From Nitrospira sp. (GTDB lineage Bacteria; Nitrospirota; Nitrospiria; Nitrospirales; UBA8639): DNA of 40,249 bases. Shown piece by piece: positions 34,001 to 40,249 of the stretch. The translations under genes and the position numbers were made by a program. The notes under the pieces are model-generated. The model was not told the origin of the DNA, ran no database searches, and saw only the letters and a program-made list of their open reading frames with translations. Position 1 is the first letter of the stretch; each line of letters begins with the position of its first letter. The stretch is from the NCBI GenBank assembly GCA_028819435.1, contig JAPPLK010000071.1, positions 1 through 40,249 of the forward strand, written 5' to 3'.

Positions 34001-34468
34001 ACAGCGCTTGCAGCTAGATCTGAACAAATTCTACTCACGATAACCGAACCGAAGCTTCGAGCCTTCTGTCTGCGGTTGATGGATGACAGCTTGCCGGAAT
34101 TAGATTGGCTCGAATCTGTCGCGAGCTATCTTGCACTCAAACCACCATCTAAATGGCATGACGCGGAAGAAGAGGTCTTCAGCTACGAGCTTAGCCAATA
34201 TTCTGCAAGATTTCATCGCGTGGAGAGTGTTGCGTTCGCTGAAGGTAGATTGCCCAAGAATTCCGTTGGCATTCGATTGGCAATAACTCAAGCCGACGGG
34301 GTCGAGCATGAGCAAGTGGTTCACTACGCACCAAATGAAGAGGATCAACTCCAAGATCTGCAAAGGCAATTTGAAGGCTTATTGACCAAAGGCAAACGTC
34401 TTGGTCTCGTAGCAGCATCGCGGGCAATTAGGGCAAATTCGGAAGACGGAGAAAAAGGAAAGGCATGA
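30998..34468 (+). CDS. sspC: Large P-loop ATPase, SspC-like
   Basis: 1156 aa from ATG 30998 (or adjacent ATG 31001). An in-frame ATG at 30803 lies inside sspB and is rejected. Walker A GDYGSGKSS is near 65 and Walker B LILILDELGKF near 186; the family-like FARSCLGHVANGLHA block precedes them. The rest is a long helical body with no catalytic motif I can name. SspC ATPases power SspB/SspD-dependent sulfur insertion. BREX BrxC is an alternative relative, but no PglZ or BrxL is nearby. It overlaps sspD by ATGA (34465-34468). Confidence 0.72.
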   Translation: MMVRKRIRDLFQVKSRFLRSAHLERDFHDPTCLSGYVATDFARSCLGHVANGLHASSGQRAWRMTGDYGSGKSSFALLLAHWFAGREKTFPPELSKVVGYRQIGVRRRPNFVPILVTCSRQALGTSILNSLQQTLTQLYERRTKRSLVREVESLLDTGLDPTDDQIFRLILEVNSRIIADSKGNGLILILDELGKFLEFAALNPQRQDIFLLQRLAEAASRSGDQPLFVVCLLHQGFNAYSDLLSQSAQREWEKIAGRFEEIVFNQPIDQAANVIASSINVQTKGIPKTEFLELKQAMKQVVAQGWFGSSSTKSLLVVANRLYPLHPTVLPILIRTFRRFGQNERSLFSFLMSNEPFGLQAFSEKNLQEGNLYRLHNFYDYVRTNFGHRLAVQSYRSHWNLIDSIVESFATEDELQVKILKTVGILNLINDGDLVPTEESVVMALARFHHTERRQVPNALKKLHKDRGVIYNRGRARGLCLWPHTSVDLEKAYEDASRVVDAPQHVGNFIKDSLESRPIVARRHYIETGNLRHFDVRYCSVNELSGLFEWHPTVADGLIIVPLCETPTECETALEFVKDSKVKQRSNWLVAVPSPLNHLANLVQEVQRWEWISTNTPELNADKFAREEVSRQKAVARLQLDKRIQSYVGFKQFTGRMMLEWFHEGRPLKMKDGRELLSRLSRICDEVYNCAPRIQNELVNRRNLSSAAAAARMRLIERMFTEPGTKFLGMIPEKKPPEMSMYLSVFKSTGLHHVQEDRWRIGAPNDEIDEKCNVLPTLQRIRELVMDKADSRVNMALLFAELRRPPYGVRDGLIPLLLTVFAIAYEKDVAFYKDGTFLRELNGGAMLLLTKAPERFDIQYCKMEGVRAELFQRLLNVLDIKGSAQREFELLDVVKQLCVFVAQLPTYVLNTKKLSGKTLAVRDAILNAREPAKLLFTELPKACGFEPIQAETLTSKPVSVFVKTLKAALDDLKVAFPELRERLRHEFRAAFDLPGTFEQFRTALAARSEQILLTITEPKLRAFCLRLMDDSLPELDWLESVASYLALKPPSKWHDAEEEVFSYELSQYSARFHRVESVAFAEGRLPKNSVGIRLAITQADGVEHEQVVHYAPNEEDQLQDLQRQFEGLLTKGKRLGLVAASRAIRANSEDGEKGKA

Positions 34469-35274
34469 GTCAATCAACACGGCATATCCTCTGCATGTCG
34501 GGAGGGAAGGATAGTACCGCACTCGCACTTTATATGCGTGACCGTGTGAAGGACATGGAATATGTCTTCTGCGATACCGACAAAGAATTGACCGAAACGT
34601 ATGAGTACTTGAATCGCGTTGAAGCCTTCCTGGGCAAAAAAATTGTGCGTCTGAACGCTAGAGCAGGATTCGACCACTGGCTTGAGGTGTTTGGCGGGTA
34701 TCTTCCCTCACCGAATATGCGATGGTGTACGAAGTTGCTTAAATTGAAACCGTTTGAGGAATACGTGGGTGAAGATTCTGTGGTCAGCTATGTTGGTCTT
34801 CGCGCCGACGAAGACCGCGTTGGCTACATCAGCACGAAGCCGAATATAAAAGCTGTGTTTCCCTTCAAAGAAGATGGGATTGACTATGCAGGCGTCATGA
34901 AGATCCTGCGGGATAGTGGCATTGGGATGCCACCCTATCTCACATGGGGCAGGACCCATTCAGGATGCTACTTCTGCTTTTTTCAGCGCCCGATTGAATG
35001 GGTGCGGCTACTCGAAACCCATCCCGACCAATTCGAGGAAGCCCAGAAATACGAGAAGATCACGGATAATCCTGGTAAAACTTTCACCTGGATTCAAGGA
35101 ATGCCCTTGAGCGAACTCCGAAAACCTGAAAATATTACGAGAATCAAAGTTCGCTATGCTGAGTCCGAGGAACGAAAAAAAACGAACCGAGGCAACAAGA
35201 AACTTATCGAAGTCTTAGGGGGACTGGAAGACGACGACGATGAACAGAGGGCATGCCTGATTTGCCAATTATGA
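34465..35274 (+). CDS. sspD: PAPS-reductase-family protein, SspD/DndC-like
   Basis: 269 aa. ATP-pyrophosphatase P-loop CMSGGKDSTALALYM (near 9-23), then RWCTKLLKLKPFE near 85 and a cysteine pair in GCYFCFFQRP near 167, plus a C-terminal C-x2-C (RACLICQL), consistent with an iron-sulfur/thiol-handling enzyme. DndC/SspD activates the DNA backbone for sulfur insertion with ATP. Placement directly after the ATPase supports SspD. The sulfur donor SspA (cysteine desulfurase) is not in the window; a host IscS-type enzyme could supply it. Confidence 0.8.
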   Translation: MSQSTRHILCMSGGKDSTALALYMRDRVKDMEYVFCDTDKELTETYEYLNRVEAFLGKKIVRLNARAGFDHWLEVFGGYLPSPNMRWCTKLLKLKPFEEYVGEDSVVSYVGLRADEDRVGYISTKPNIKAVFPFKEDGIDYAGVMKILRDSGIGMPPYLTWGRTHSGCYFCFFQRPIEWVRLLETHPDQFEEAQKYEKITDNPGKTFTWIQGMPLSELRKPENITRIKVRYAESEERKKTNRGNKKLIEVLGGLEDDDDEQRACLICQL

Positions 35275-35284
35275 GGATACTGCT

Positions 35285-36127
35285 ATGAATCGAGATATAA
35301 CGAAAACGCAAGAGCGTTCTCTAGAAAAGATATACAGCATTCCTCTCACGGATATCACAATTAGTACTGACAATGTGAGAGTGACCGATGTGACGAAAGA
35401 TCTGGACGAATTAATTGCCAGCATCAAGAAGCACGGTTTGCTTCAGCCTATAGTCTTGATGGGTCGGCATGGAGATACTCCATATAAACTCATTTCAGGC
35501 CAGCGTCGGTTTCTCGCTCATCAGAAACTTGGAAAAGGCGATATTCGAGCCGTTTTCGTGGGGACCCTCTCAGAAACCGAGGCAGTTGTAAAATCTCTTA
35601 TTGAGAATATGCAGCGCCGTGATTTGGATTACCATGACACTGCCAAGGCGATTACATATCTGTATAAGGAGTACAACAAAGATGAACGGCAAGTTCAGAA
35701 AGAAACGGGTCTTTCGATTAGAAAAATTCGAGATTTAATTCTCATCGAAGAGAGAGCAACGCCAAAGATGAAGACCTTAATGGAAAAAGGCAAAGTATCA
35801 CCCGCCGATGTTAAGAGGGCGATTCGTGCTGCCCAAGGCAACTTAGGGAAAGCCGAAACGCTGGTGGATCTCATCATAACGCATAACCCTACAACACATC
35901 AGAAGAGGCGGCTGGCGATGTATGGCGAGAGGGGAAAGCGTGCCACGGCAGAAAATATATTAGAGAAGGCGATGAAGCCCCATGTTGAACAAAGCATACT
36001 TATCAGTTTGCCAGACGAGGTACGACAAGGTCTCATTACTGCAACCGAGGCCATGTCAATAGAAGCTGGGGAGCTTGCCTCCAAGGTTCTTGCAGACTGG
36101 TTGCGTAATCAGGGGTTTTTGGCGTGA
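35285..36127 (+). CDS. ParB-like nuclease/DNA-binding protein
   Basis: 280 aa, 10 nt after sspD. The N-terminal ParB/Srx domain has LDELIASIKKHGLLQPIVL, GQRRFLAHQKLG (near 72) and ENMQRRDLD (near 107), followed by an HTH (VQKETGLSIRKIRDLI). The C-terminus (SILISLPDEVRQGLITATEA) looks ribbon-helix-like. In plasmids ParB segregates DNA; next to a modification cassette a sensing or DNA-targeting role is more likely. Not recognised as a standard SspE (no DUF262 motif). Its end overlaps the next gene by 4 nt. Confidence 0.75.
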   Translation: MNRDITKTQERSLEKIYSIPLTDITISTDNVRVTDVTKDLDELIASIKKHGLLQPIVLMGRHGDTPYKLISGQRRFLAHQKLGKGDIRAVFVGTLSETEAVVKSLIENMQRRDLDYHDTAKAITYLYKEYNKDERQVQKETGLSIRKIRDLILIEERATPKMKTLMEKGKVSPADVKRAIRAAQGNLGKAETLVDLIITHNPTTHQKRRLAMYGERGKRATAENILEKAMKPHVEQSILISLPDEVRQGLITATEAMSIEAGELASKVLADWLRNQGFLA

Positions 36128-36801
36128 CAAGAACTCAAAACACCATCCGCACGTTGAAGAACGAGCAACTGGAGCAAGCCCTAGCAATCTTAATCTCTTG
36201 CACACGCAGGAAAACTCGACCGTTATCACTGACAGAAATTGCCAAATGGCTCGATATTGCGGTTGGGAAAATGGGGAGTATTAGGGCTGTGGCAGATCGT
36301 ATCGGCGTGTCTGCGAAAATGTTGACTCAGTTTTCCCACGTCAAAAAGTTATCGCAGGATGTCCAGACCCTTTTTGAAAAACGAAAACTGGACAGCGTTG
36401 ATGCTACTACTCAGTTAGCGATGTTACCTGAACACGAACAGAAAGTTGTAGCCAATGCCTTGGCCTCACAGGCTATTGATACGATTGATCTCCGGGCTGT
36501 TGTTGAACTCAGACGTACAGGAGACAGCAGGTCGATAACTGTTTTGTTACAAAAAGTCTCTGCAAGCAAGACCCAAAAGGAGTATGTGGCTGAGTTTGTC
36601 ATTCGAGGGAACCCTAATCCCGCAGATATTCGCAAACAGTTCACTAGGTATATTCCTGCTTCCGAAATTCTTTCCTTTCAAGTAAAGGGGGCGCTTGGAC
36701 AAATGGTGCTTTCTGCTAAAGGAAAAAGTGCTTTGACAAACACTGCAAAAAAATTACGGACTCCACTGAAGCATGTGATCCCTGCGATTCTGGATTACTG
36801 A
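36124..36801 (+). CDS. ParB-HTH-like companion protein
   Basis: 225 aa starting at GTG inside the previous stop (GTGA). Residues about 50-110 (VADRIGVSAKMLTQFSHVKK, then LPEHEQKVVANALAS) resemble the central helix-turn-helix of ParB/KorB without the N-terminal ParB domain. Beyond residue 150 is an unassigned domain (EYVAEFVIRGNPNPADIRKQ). A split or paired ParB arrangement is suggested. No family name can be given with confidence. Confidence 0.6.
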   Translation: MTRTQNTIRTLKNEQLEQALAILISCTRRKTRPLSLTEIAKWLDIAVGKMGSIRAVADRIGVSAKMLTQFSHVKKLSQDVQTLFEKRKLDSVDATTQLAMLPEHEQKVVANALASQAIDTIDLRAVVELRRTGDSRSITVLLQKVSASKTQKEYVAEFVIRGNPNPADIRKQFTRYIPASEILSFQVKGALGQMVLSAKGKSALTNTAKKLRTPLKHVIPAILDY

Positions 36802-36809
36802 GTATTTCT

Positions 36810-37472
36810 GTGTCACGAAAAGCGAAGGAACAGGCAGATCAGTTGCCGGTAGGAGTAAGTCTAGCCATCGGGCAGCTTGTTGGGCTTTCGTCTGAATTAC
36901 AGCTTCTGCGGGATCATCCTCCGCTCGTCAAACGGTCAGACGGGAAATATGAGGGTGACATTTTGGGATTTGTTAAGGGGTTACACCTTTCCGCTCGCGT
37001 GATTTATTTTCTTCGAGAACGACTTTCGTCGGCTGACCTTGAAGTAAGCTGGGGACACATCTTAGATCAAAACGGTCAATCATGTTCGCCTGAATGCGAT
37101 GTGGTAATCCACAAAAAGGGCTGGATCTGTCGTTGGAACGGTAGCAGTAGACCGATTATGGAATTCACATTCGTCGAGGCCAGTTCTGTCTTGGCTGTCA
37201 TCAGTTGTAAATCCAAACTAACAACCATTGATAAAAAGTATCCCTCTTCACTGAAAAAGTATGGGGTCAATAAAGTTTTTCTGCTTGCTGAGTGTTGTGT
37301 TGAATCTAGAAAAGAATCGCTCAAAAAGAGGGCTCGAGAAGCTGGGTATAAAGGACTCTGGTTCCTGTACAGCGTTGATACATCAACAGGATTTGTGAAA
37401 ACTGATGAATCGGCACTCAAGAGCTTTGTCGACGAAATTTTGAAAAGTGTTTCCAGTCGAATGCTTAGTTGA
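36810..37472 (+). CDS. DUF6602-like protein, possible PD-(D/E)xK relative
   Basis: 220 aa from GTG 36810, 8 nt after the preceding gene. Pattern: YFLRERLSSADLEVSWGHIL, then ECDVVIHKKG, then VEASSVLAVISCKSKLTT. In related nuclease-like families the last block is usually E-x-K (VIEVK). Here the Glu position is Ser (SCK), so catalytic capacity is uncertain. No membrane segment. It sits inside the Ssp-linked cluster and is probably part of the effector arm. Confidence 0.6.
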   Translation: MSRKAKEQADQLPVGVSLAIGQLVGLSSELQLLRDHPPLVKRSDGKYEGDILGFVKGLHLSARVIYFLRERLSSADLEVSWGHILDQNGQSCSPECDVVIHKKGWICRWNGSSRPIMEFTFVEASSVLAVISCKSKLTTIDKKYPSSLKKYGVNKVFLLAECCVESRKESLKKRAREAGYKGLWFLYSVDTSTGFVKTDESALKSFVDEILKSVSSRMLS

Positions 37473-37531
37473 AATTCCTGGGCGGTGTATCGGATATTGC
37501 CGATGGGATACAGCATGAATAACTGAATTGT

Positions 37532-38884
37532 ATGGCCTCTATCAATACCCAAACTTTATTTGAAGAACTTTTCTTCGCTCCGACTGAAGATATGGTTCGG
37601 GAGATTATTGACGAACACCAAGAGATTTTCCGTGATGAACATTGGCACCCTTTAGGCGGTGACGAAAATTTCTTTGGCATCGTTAGAGGACAGCAGTCGA
37701 ACCCTATTGCGGCCATTGTCGAGAAAGTGACGAATTCTATCGACGCTCTTTTGATGAAAAAATGTTATGAAGTTGGAATAGACCCAAAAGCGTTTGATGC
37801 TCCACGTAATATGGAGGAAGCTTTACAGAAATTTTTCGTCGATCACAAAAAATGGGATCTTCAGTCCACAAGGCGAAAACAGGCCGAAGAAATTCAGATT
37901 ATCGCTGACGGCCCACCGAAAAACACCTCAGTCATTATATATGACAACGGTGAAGGCCAGCGCCCTGAAGATTTTGAAAATACTTTTCTCTCGCTCGTTC
38001 GCGGCAACAAGATTGACATCCATTTTGTACAAGGCAAGTACAATATGGGTGGCAGTGGTGCCTTGTTGTTTTGTGGCAAGGAACGTTACCAACTCATTGG
38101 ATCGAAACGGTTTGATAACTTGGGTCCGTTTGGCTTTACGCTTGTGCGGCAGAGAAAAATAGGGAGTTCGCAAGATGCCAAGAGACACAGCCATTTCGAG
38201 TATTTGAAAATTGATGGAGACGTTCCCTCGTTTGAGTCTGCCGATATGGATTTAAAGTTGTTTGGACGGAAGTTCAAAACTGGCACGATTATAAAGATGT
38301 ATTCTTATCAATTTCCTCCTGGCTATGCGGGTTTTGCTCAAGATCTGAATCAAAGCCTAAACGAGTTCCTGTTTGAGCCGGTTCTGCCTATTCTGACGGT
38401 TGATAAGAAGGAGCGTTATCCAAACAACAAGGTTTTGGAACTAGATTTGTTTGGTCTCAAGAGACGTTTGGAGGAAGACAAAAATGACTACGTCGATTCA
38501 TCTTTTTCCGAAGAATACGAGGACGAACTCTTTAGCAAGGCAAAAATTAGCTGTTATGTGTTCAAGCCAAAGCTGTCAGGGAGAGATGCCAAGAAGACCA
38601 AGGATATAATTCGGGAAAGATTCTTCAAGAATGATATGTCTGTGATGTTTTCTGTCAATGGACAAATTCATGGGCATTTCACGTCGGAATTCATTACGCG
38701 TACCTTAAAATTTAACCTGCTCAAAGACTCTCTCCTGATTCACGTAGATTGTACTGGGATGAAGCCTGATTTCCGTGAAGAGTTATTTATGTCAGACCGG
38801 GACGCCTTAAGAAAGGTGATGAGGCAATGCAATTGCGAAGGTTTTTGGGAGAAAAGCTTCGCAAGAGTCGTCTTGAGGAAATAA
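37532..38884 (+). CDS. GHKL (HSP90/MORC-like) ATPase, N-terminal part
   Basis: 450 aa. The Bergerat ATP-binding fold is well marked: IVEKVTNSIDALLMKK (N-box, near 61), DNGEGQRPEDFENTFLSL (near 137) and KYNMGGSGALLFCG (near 168). The reading frame then enters a short tail after MSDRDALRK that looks unlike protein of this family. The next ORF in the -1 frame supplies the natural continuation. It is probably one gene of about 818 codons split by a frame change. GHKL ATPases act as nucleotide-gated clamps; here a DNA-surveillance role is inferred. Confidence 0.75.
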   Translation: MASINTQTLFEELFFAPTEDMVREIIDEHQEIFRDEHWHPLGGDENFFGIVRGQQSNPIAAIVEKVTNSIDALLMKKCYEVGIDPKAFDAPRNMEEALQKFFVDHKKWDLQSTRRKQAEEIQIIADGPPKNTSVIIYDNGEGQRPEDFENTFLSLVRGNKIDIHFVQGKYNMGGSGALLFCGKERYQLIGSKRFDNLGPFGFTLVRQRKIGSSQDAKRHSHFEYLKIDGDVPSFESADMDLKLFGRKFKTGTIIKMYSYQFPPGYAGFAQDLNQSLNEFLFEPVLPILTVDKKERYPNNKVLELDLFGLKRRLEEDKNDYVDSSFSEEYEDELFSKAKISCYVFKPKLSGRDAKKTKDIIRERFFKNDMSVMFSVNGQIHGHFTSEFITRTLKFNLLKDSLLIHVDCTGMKPDFREELFMSDRDALRKVMRQCNCEGFWEKSFARVVLRK

Positions 38885-39933
38885 ACCGTAGACGCAAAGA
38901 GTCGATTGGCCTGGAAAGCGAAGATACTTCTGATCTGGTCAAATCGTTTGCCAAGAATTTACCTAAAAATAGTGAACTGTTCAGGCTTTTAGAGCAGACT
39001 CTCAAATTAGAAGAACACAAAGAGAAAAAGAAAGGACCGGAGAAGAATAAACCAAAAGAGAGAAAAGAAGAAAACCTTTTTCAGCCCAAACGTTTTCCGT
39101 CTATGTTTAAATTCCAAAAAAAGAAAGACGGTGTAAGTGTTGTTTCTGTCCCTTTGAACGGGGAAAAGACTCTATTGTTCGATACCGACGTCGAAAACGA
39201 CTATTTTGATAGGGTTGAAGAGCCGGGGAATTTGCAACTCGGGTTATTGCAGATTAAGTATTCCGAGCCAGAGGGTGGTGACATTCCAGGCGATAAGAAA
39301 GAGATTTCACAGTTGCTGAATATTGTAAAAAGCAGTCCTGAAAATGGCACCATTAAAGTCAGCATCACCCCAACCAAGGAGGTTCAGGTTGGAGATGAAC
39401 TCGAAGTTAAAGCTTCTCTAGATGGTTGTGGAGAGGCGCTTGAAGAAATCATTTTGGTCAAAATATCCGAGGGAAAAGGGTCAAAAGAACCTATCCCCAA
39501 GGAAGAGGAAGACAGTGACCCTATAGGTCTTCCGGAACTCAAGCGCGTACAGAAAAATGATTGGGATAATCTTGAGCAACAAGGTATTCCAATGAATCAC
39601 GATACTGTGATGTGGTCTGTAGGAGAAGGAGATAAGCTGGAAACGATCTATATCAATTTGGACAGTAGCGTGTTTTTAAGCCATCGCTCAAAACTAAAGA
39701 ACGAAGAACAAATTGTTGCGGCACAGAAGAGGTATCTCGCCTCTGTATATTTTCATGCGCTCTTCCTTTACGTAATCACAAAGAAAAAGAATTATAGTTT
39801 ACAGATCAACAAAGAAGGAAAACCGGAAGACATTTTAGTAGATGAATATATACGCGACGTCTTTGACAGTTACTATAGTGACTTTCTCTTAAACTTTGGC
39901 GCGGAATCGTTGATGAATGTCTTGGAAGACTAA
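38827..39933 (+). CDS. Continuation of the GHKL ATPase, C-terminal part (-1 frame)
   Basis: 368 aa when counted from the internal ATG. It overlaps the preceding ORF by 58 nt, and its first residues (LRRFLGEKLRKSRLEEINRR) read like the helix following the GHKL transducer region. A charged Lys/Glu linker (near 60-90) leads to a beta-rich domain and a C-terminal helical part (FHALFLYVITKKKNYSLQI). No ribosome site precedes the ATG. It may be translated through a frameshift at A-AAG (38812-38815) or be a separate subunit. Confidence 0.65.
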   Translation: MQLRRFLGEKLRKSRLEEINRRRKESIGLESEDTSDLVKSFAKNLPKNSELFRLLEQTLKLEEHKEKKKGPEKNKPKERKEENLFQPKRFPSMFKFQKKKDGVSVVSVPLNGEKTLLFDTDVENDYFDRVEEPGNLQLGLLQIKYSEPEGGDIPGDKKEISQLLNIVKSSPENGTIKVSITPTKEVQVGDELEVKASLDGCGEALEEIILVKISEGKGSKEPIPKEEEDSDPIGLPELKRVQKNDWDNLEQQGIPMNHDTVMWSVGEGDKLETIYINLDSSVFLSHRSKLKNEEQIVAAQKRYLASVYFHALFLYVITKKKNYSLQINKEGKPEDILVDEYIRDVFDSYYSDFLLNFGAESLMNVLED

Positions 39934-39952
39934 TGAGCAATCATGCTTGCAA

Positions 39953-40168
39953 TTAGGAATTTCTACAGCGAAGTGCTTCGAGAGCCGAGATGGGAACGGC
40001 GGTGACGGCGACTGTTTCGCCTACAGTGTTGAAGACTTCTATGGAGTAGCCTTCTGTATCATCAGGGGCAATGTGGTGGTCCACTAGTTTTACAACATCA
40101 CCCTTCCGGAGGTGATGCTTTGGCAGATCACACGCCAGCTTCATTTCCTTGAACAGATTCAAGGTCAT
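39953..40168 (-). CDS. DUF4926 family protein
   Basis: 71 aa. The pattern DLPKHHLRKGDVVKLVDHHI, then TEGYSIEVFNTVGETVAV and a closing VPISALEALR, matches DUF4926, a small beta-barrel-like family often paired with toxin-like genes. The start codon overlaps the stop of the upstream gene by ATGA. Function is unknown; a partner role in a toxin-antitoxin-like pair is possible. Confidence 0.8.
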   Translation of the reverse strand: MTLNLFKEMKLACDLPKHHLRKGDVVKLVDHHIAPDDTEGYSIEVFNTVGETVAVTAVPISALEALRCRNS

Positions 40169-40249
40169 CGGAAGTCAGCCCATGGGGAGCGGGTGGGGGG
40201 GGCCTGTTCAACCAGTTCTTCGGCATAGTTGATGGCGGCCTGTACGTCT
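40165..40249 (-). CDS. DUF433-like protein, C-terminal fragment
   Basis: The gene enters from the window edge. The last 27 residues read DVQAAINYAEELVEQAPPTR and continue to TGA. The V-x-A-A-x-x-Y-A-x-E-L helix is characteristic of the DUF433 (VapB-like antitoxin) end. It overlaps the DUF4926 start by 4 nt, so the two are co-translated. Confidence 0.6.
   Translation of the reverse strand, partial: DVQAAINYAEELVEQAPPTRSPWADFR

Noticed and set aside
30998-35274. BREX type 4-like system (PAPS reductase with BrxC-like ATPase)
   Set aside because: No PglZ or BrxL is present and the first gene is DUF4007, which fits SspB rather than BREX.
1-40249. CRISPR array
   Set aside because: No set of regularly spaced direct repeats was seen; the repeats present are hairpins, inverted repeats or two-copy elements.

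Overview
The window looks like a chromosomal segment of a Gram-negative bacterium. It encodes an RND efflux pump with a TolC-type outer-membrane partner, RF3, RecR, DUF502 and a B12-type radical SAM RiPP enzyme. The GC-rich backbone and this gene set fit a Nitrospirota (Nitrospira-like) host. That taxonomic guess is inference; no rRNA gene is present. Base composition is uneven: the housekeeping blocks (about 4.9-16 kb and 25.2-27 kb) are GC-rich, while 1.3-3.6 kb, 16.2-25.2 kb and 28.3-39.9 kb are visibly AT-richer and carry accessory genes.

Layout. 1-131: 3' end of recR, then an intergenic palindrome and an AsmA-like membrane protein. 1.3-4.85 kb: an orphan gene followed by stacked toxin-antitoxin modules (yefM-yoeB with a TGTACA operator, hicB with a truncated hicA, hicA-hicB, and mazE-mazF on the other strand) plus a VOC-fold protein. 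4.87-12.2 kb (minus): an RND tripartite pump (adaptor, pump, TolC-like) overlapping by ATGA, with prfC directly downstream. 12.3-16 kb: DUF502, a small conserved protein, a RiPP-type radical SAM protein and a pterin carbinolamine dehydratase. 16.2-17.8 kb: small orphan genes and a degraded spacer.

17.8-25.2 kb (plus): a compact operon of an excisionase-like HTH, RadC, a single-chain nuclease-methylase-specificity protein, a PHP-SMC-like ATPase (TrlF type) and an AlbA_2/HATPase protein; this is a candidate defence operon. 25.2-27.0 kb (minus): an NCS2 permease with an unusual C-terminal domain. 27.05-28.19 kb (minus): ssrA (tmRNA) split in its T-loop by a short group I intron of about 257 nt that carries no ORF. 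A stand-alone LAGLIDADG endonuclease gene lies just past the tmRNA terminator. 28.3-29.2 kb (minus): a Fic protein with a small overlapping partner. 29.5-29.8 kb: an IS-derived mini-element with perfect 16-bp inverted ends.

30.0-39.9 kb (plus): a defence cluster. DUF4007 protein, large P-loop ATPase and DndC-like PAPS-reductase form an SspB-SspC-SspD-type DNA phosphorothioation module without a local SspA. It is followed, tightly coupled, by a ParB-like protein, a ParB-HTH-like protein, a DUF6602-like protein and a GHKL (HSP90/MORC-like) ATPase whose reading frame is broken by an apparent -1 shift at an A-AAG site. I infer that the first three genes sulfur-mark host DNA and the remaining genes form the sensing/effector arm. 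Whether that arm is the known SspFGH type or a new one is the main open question. The window ends in a DUF433/DUF4926 pair on the minus strand.
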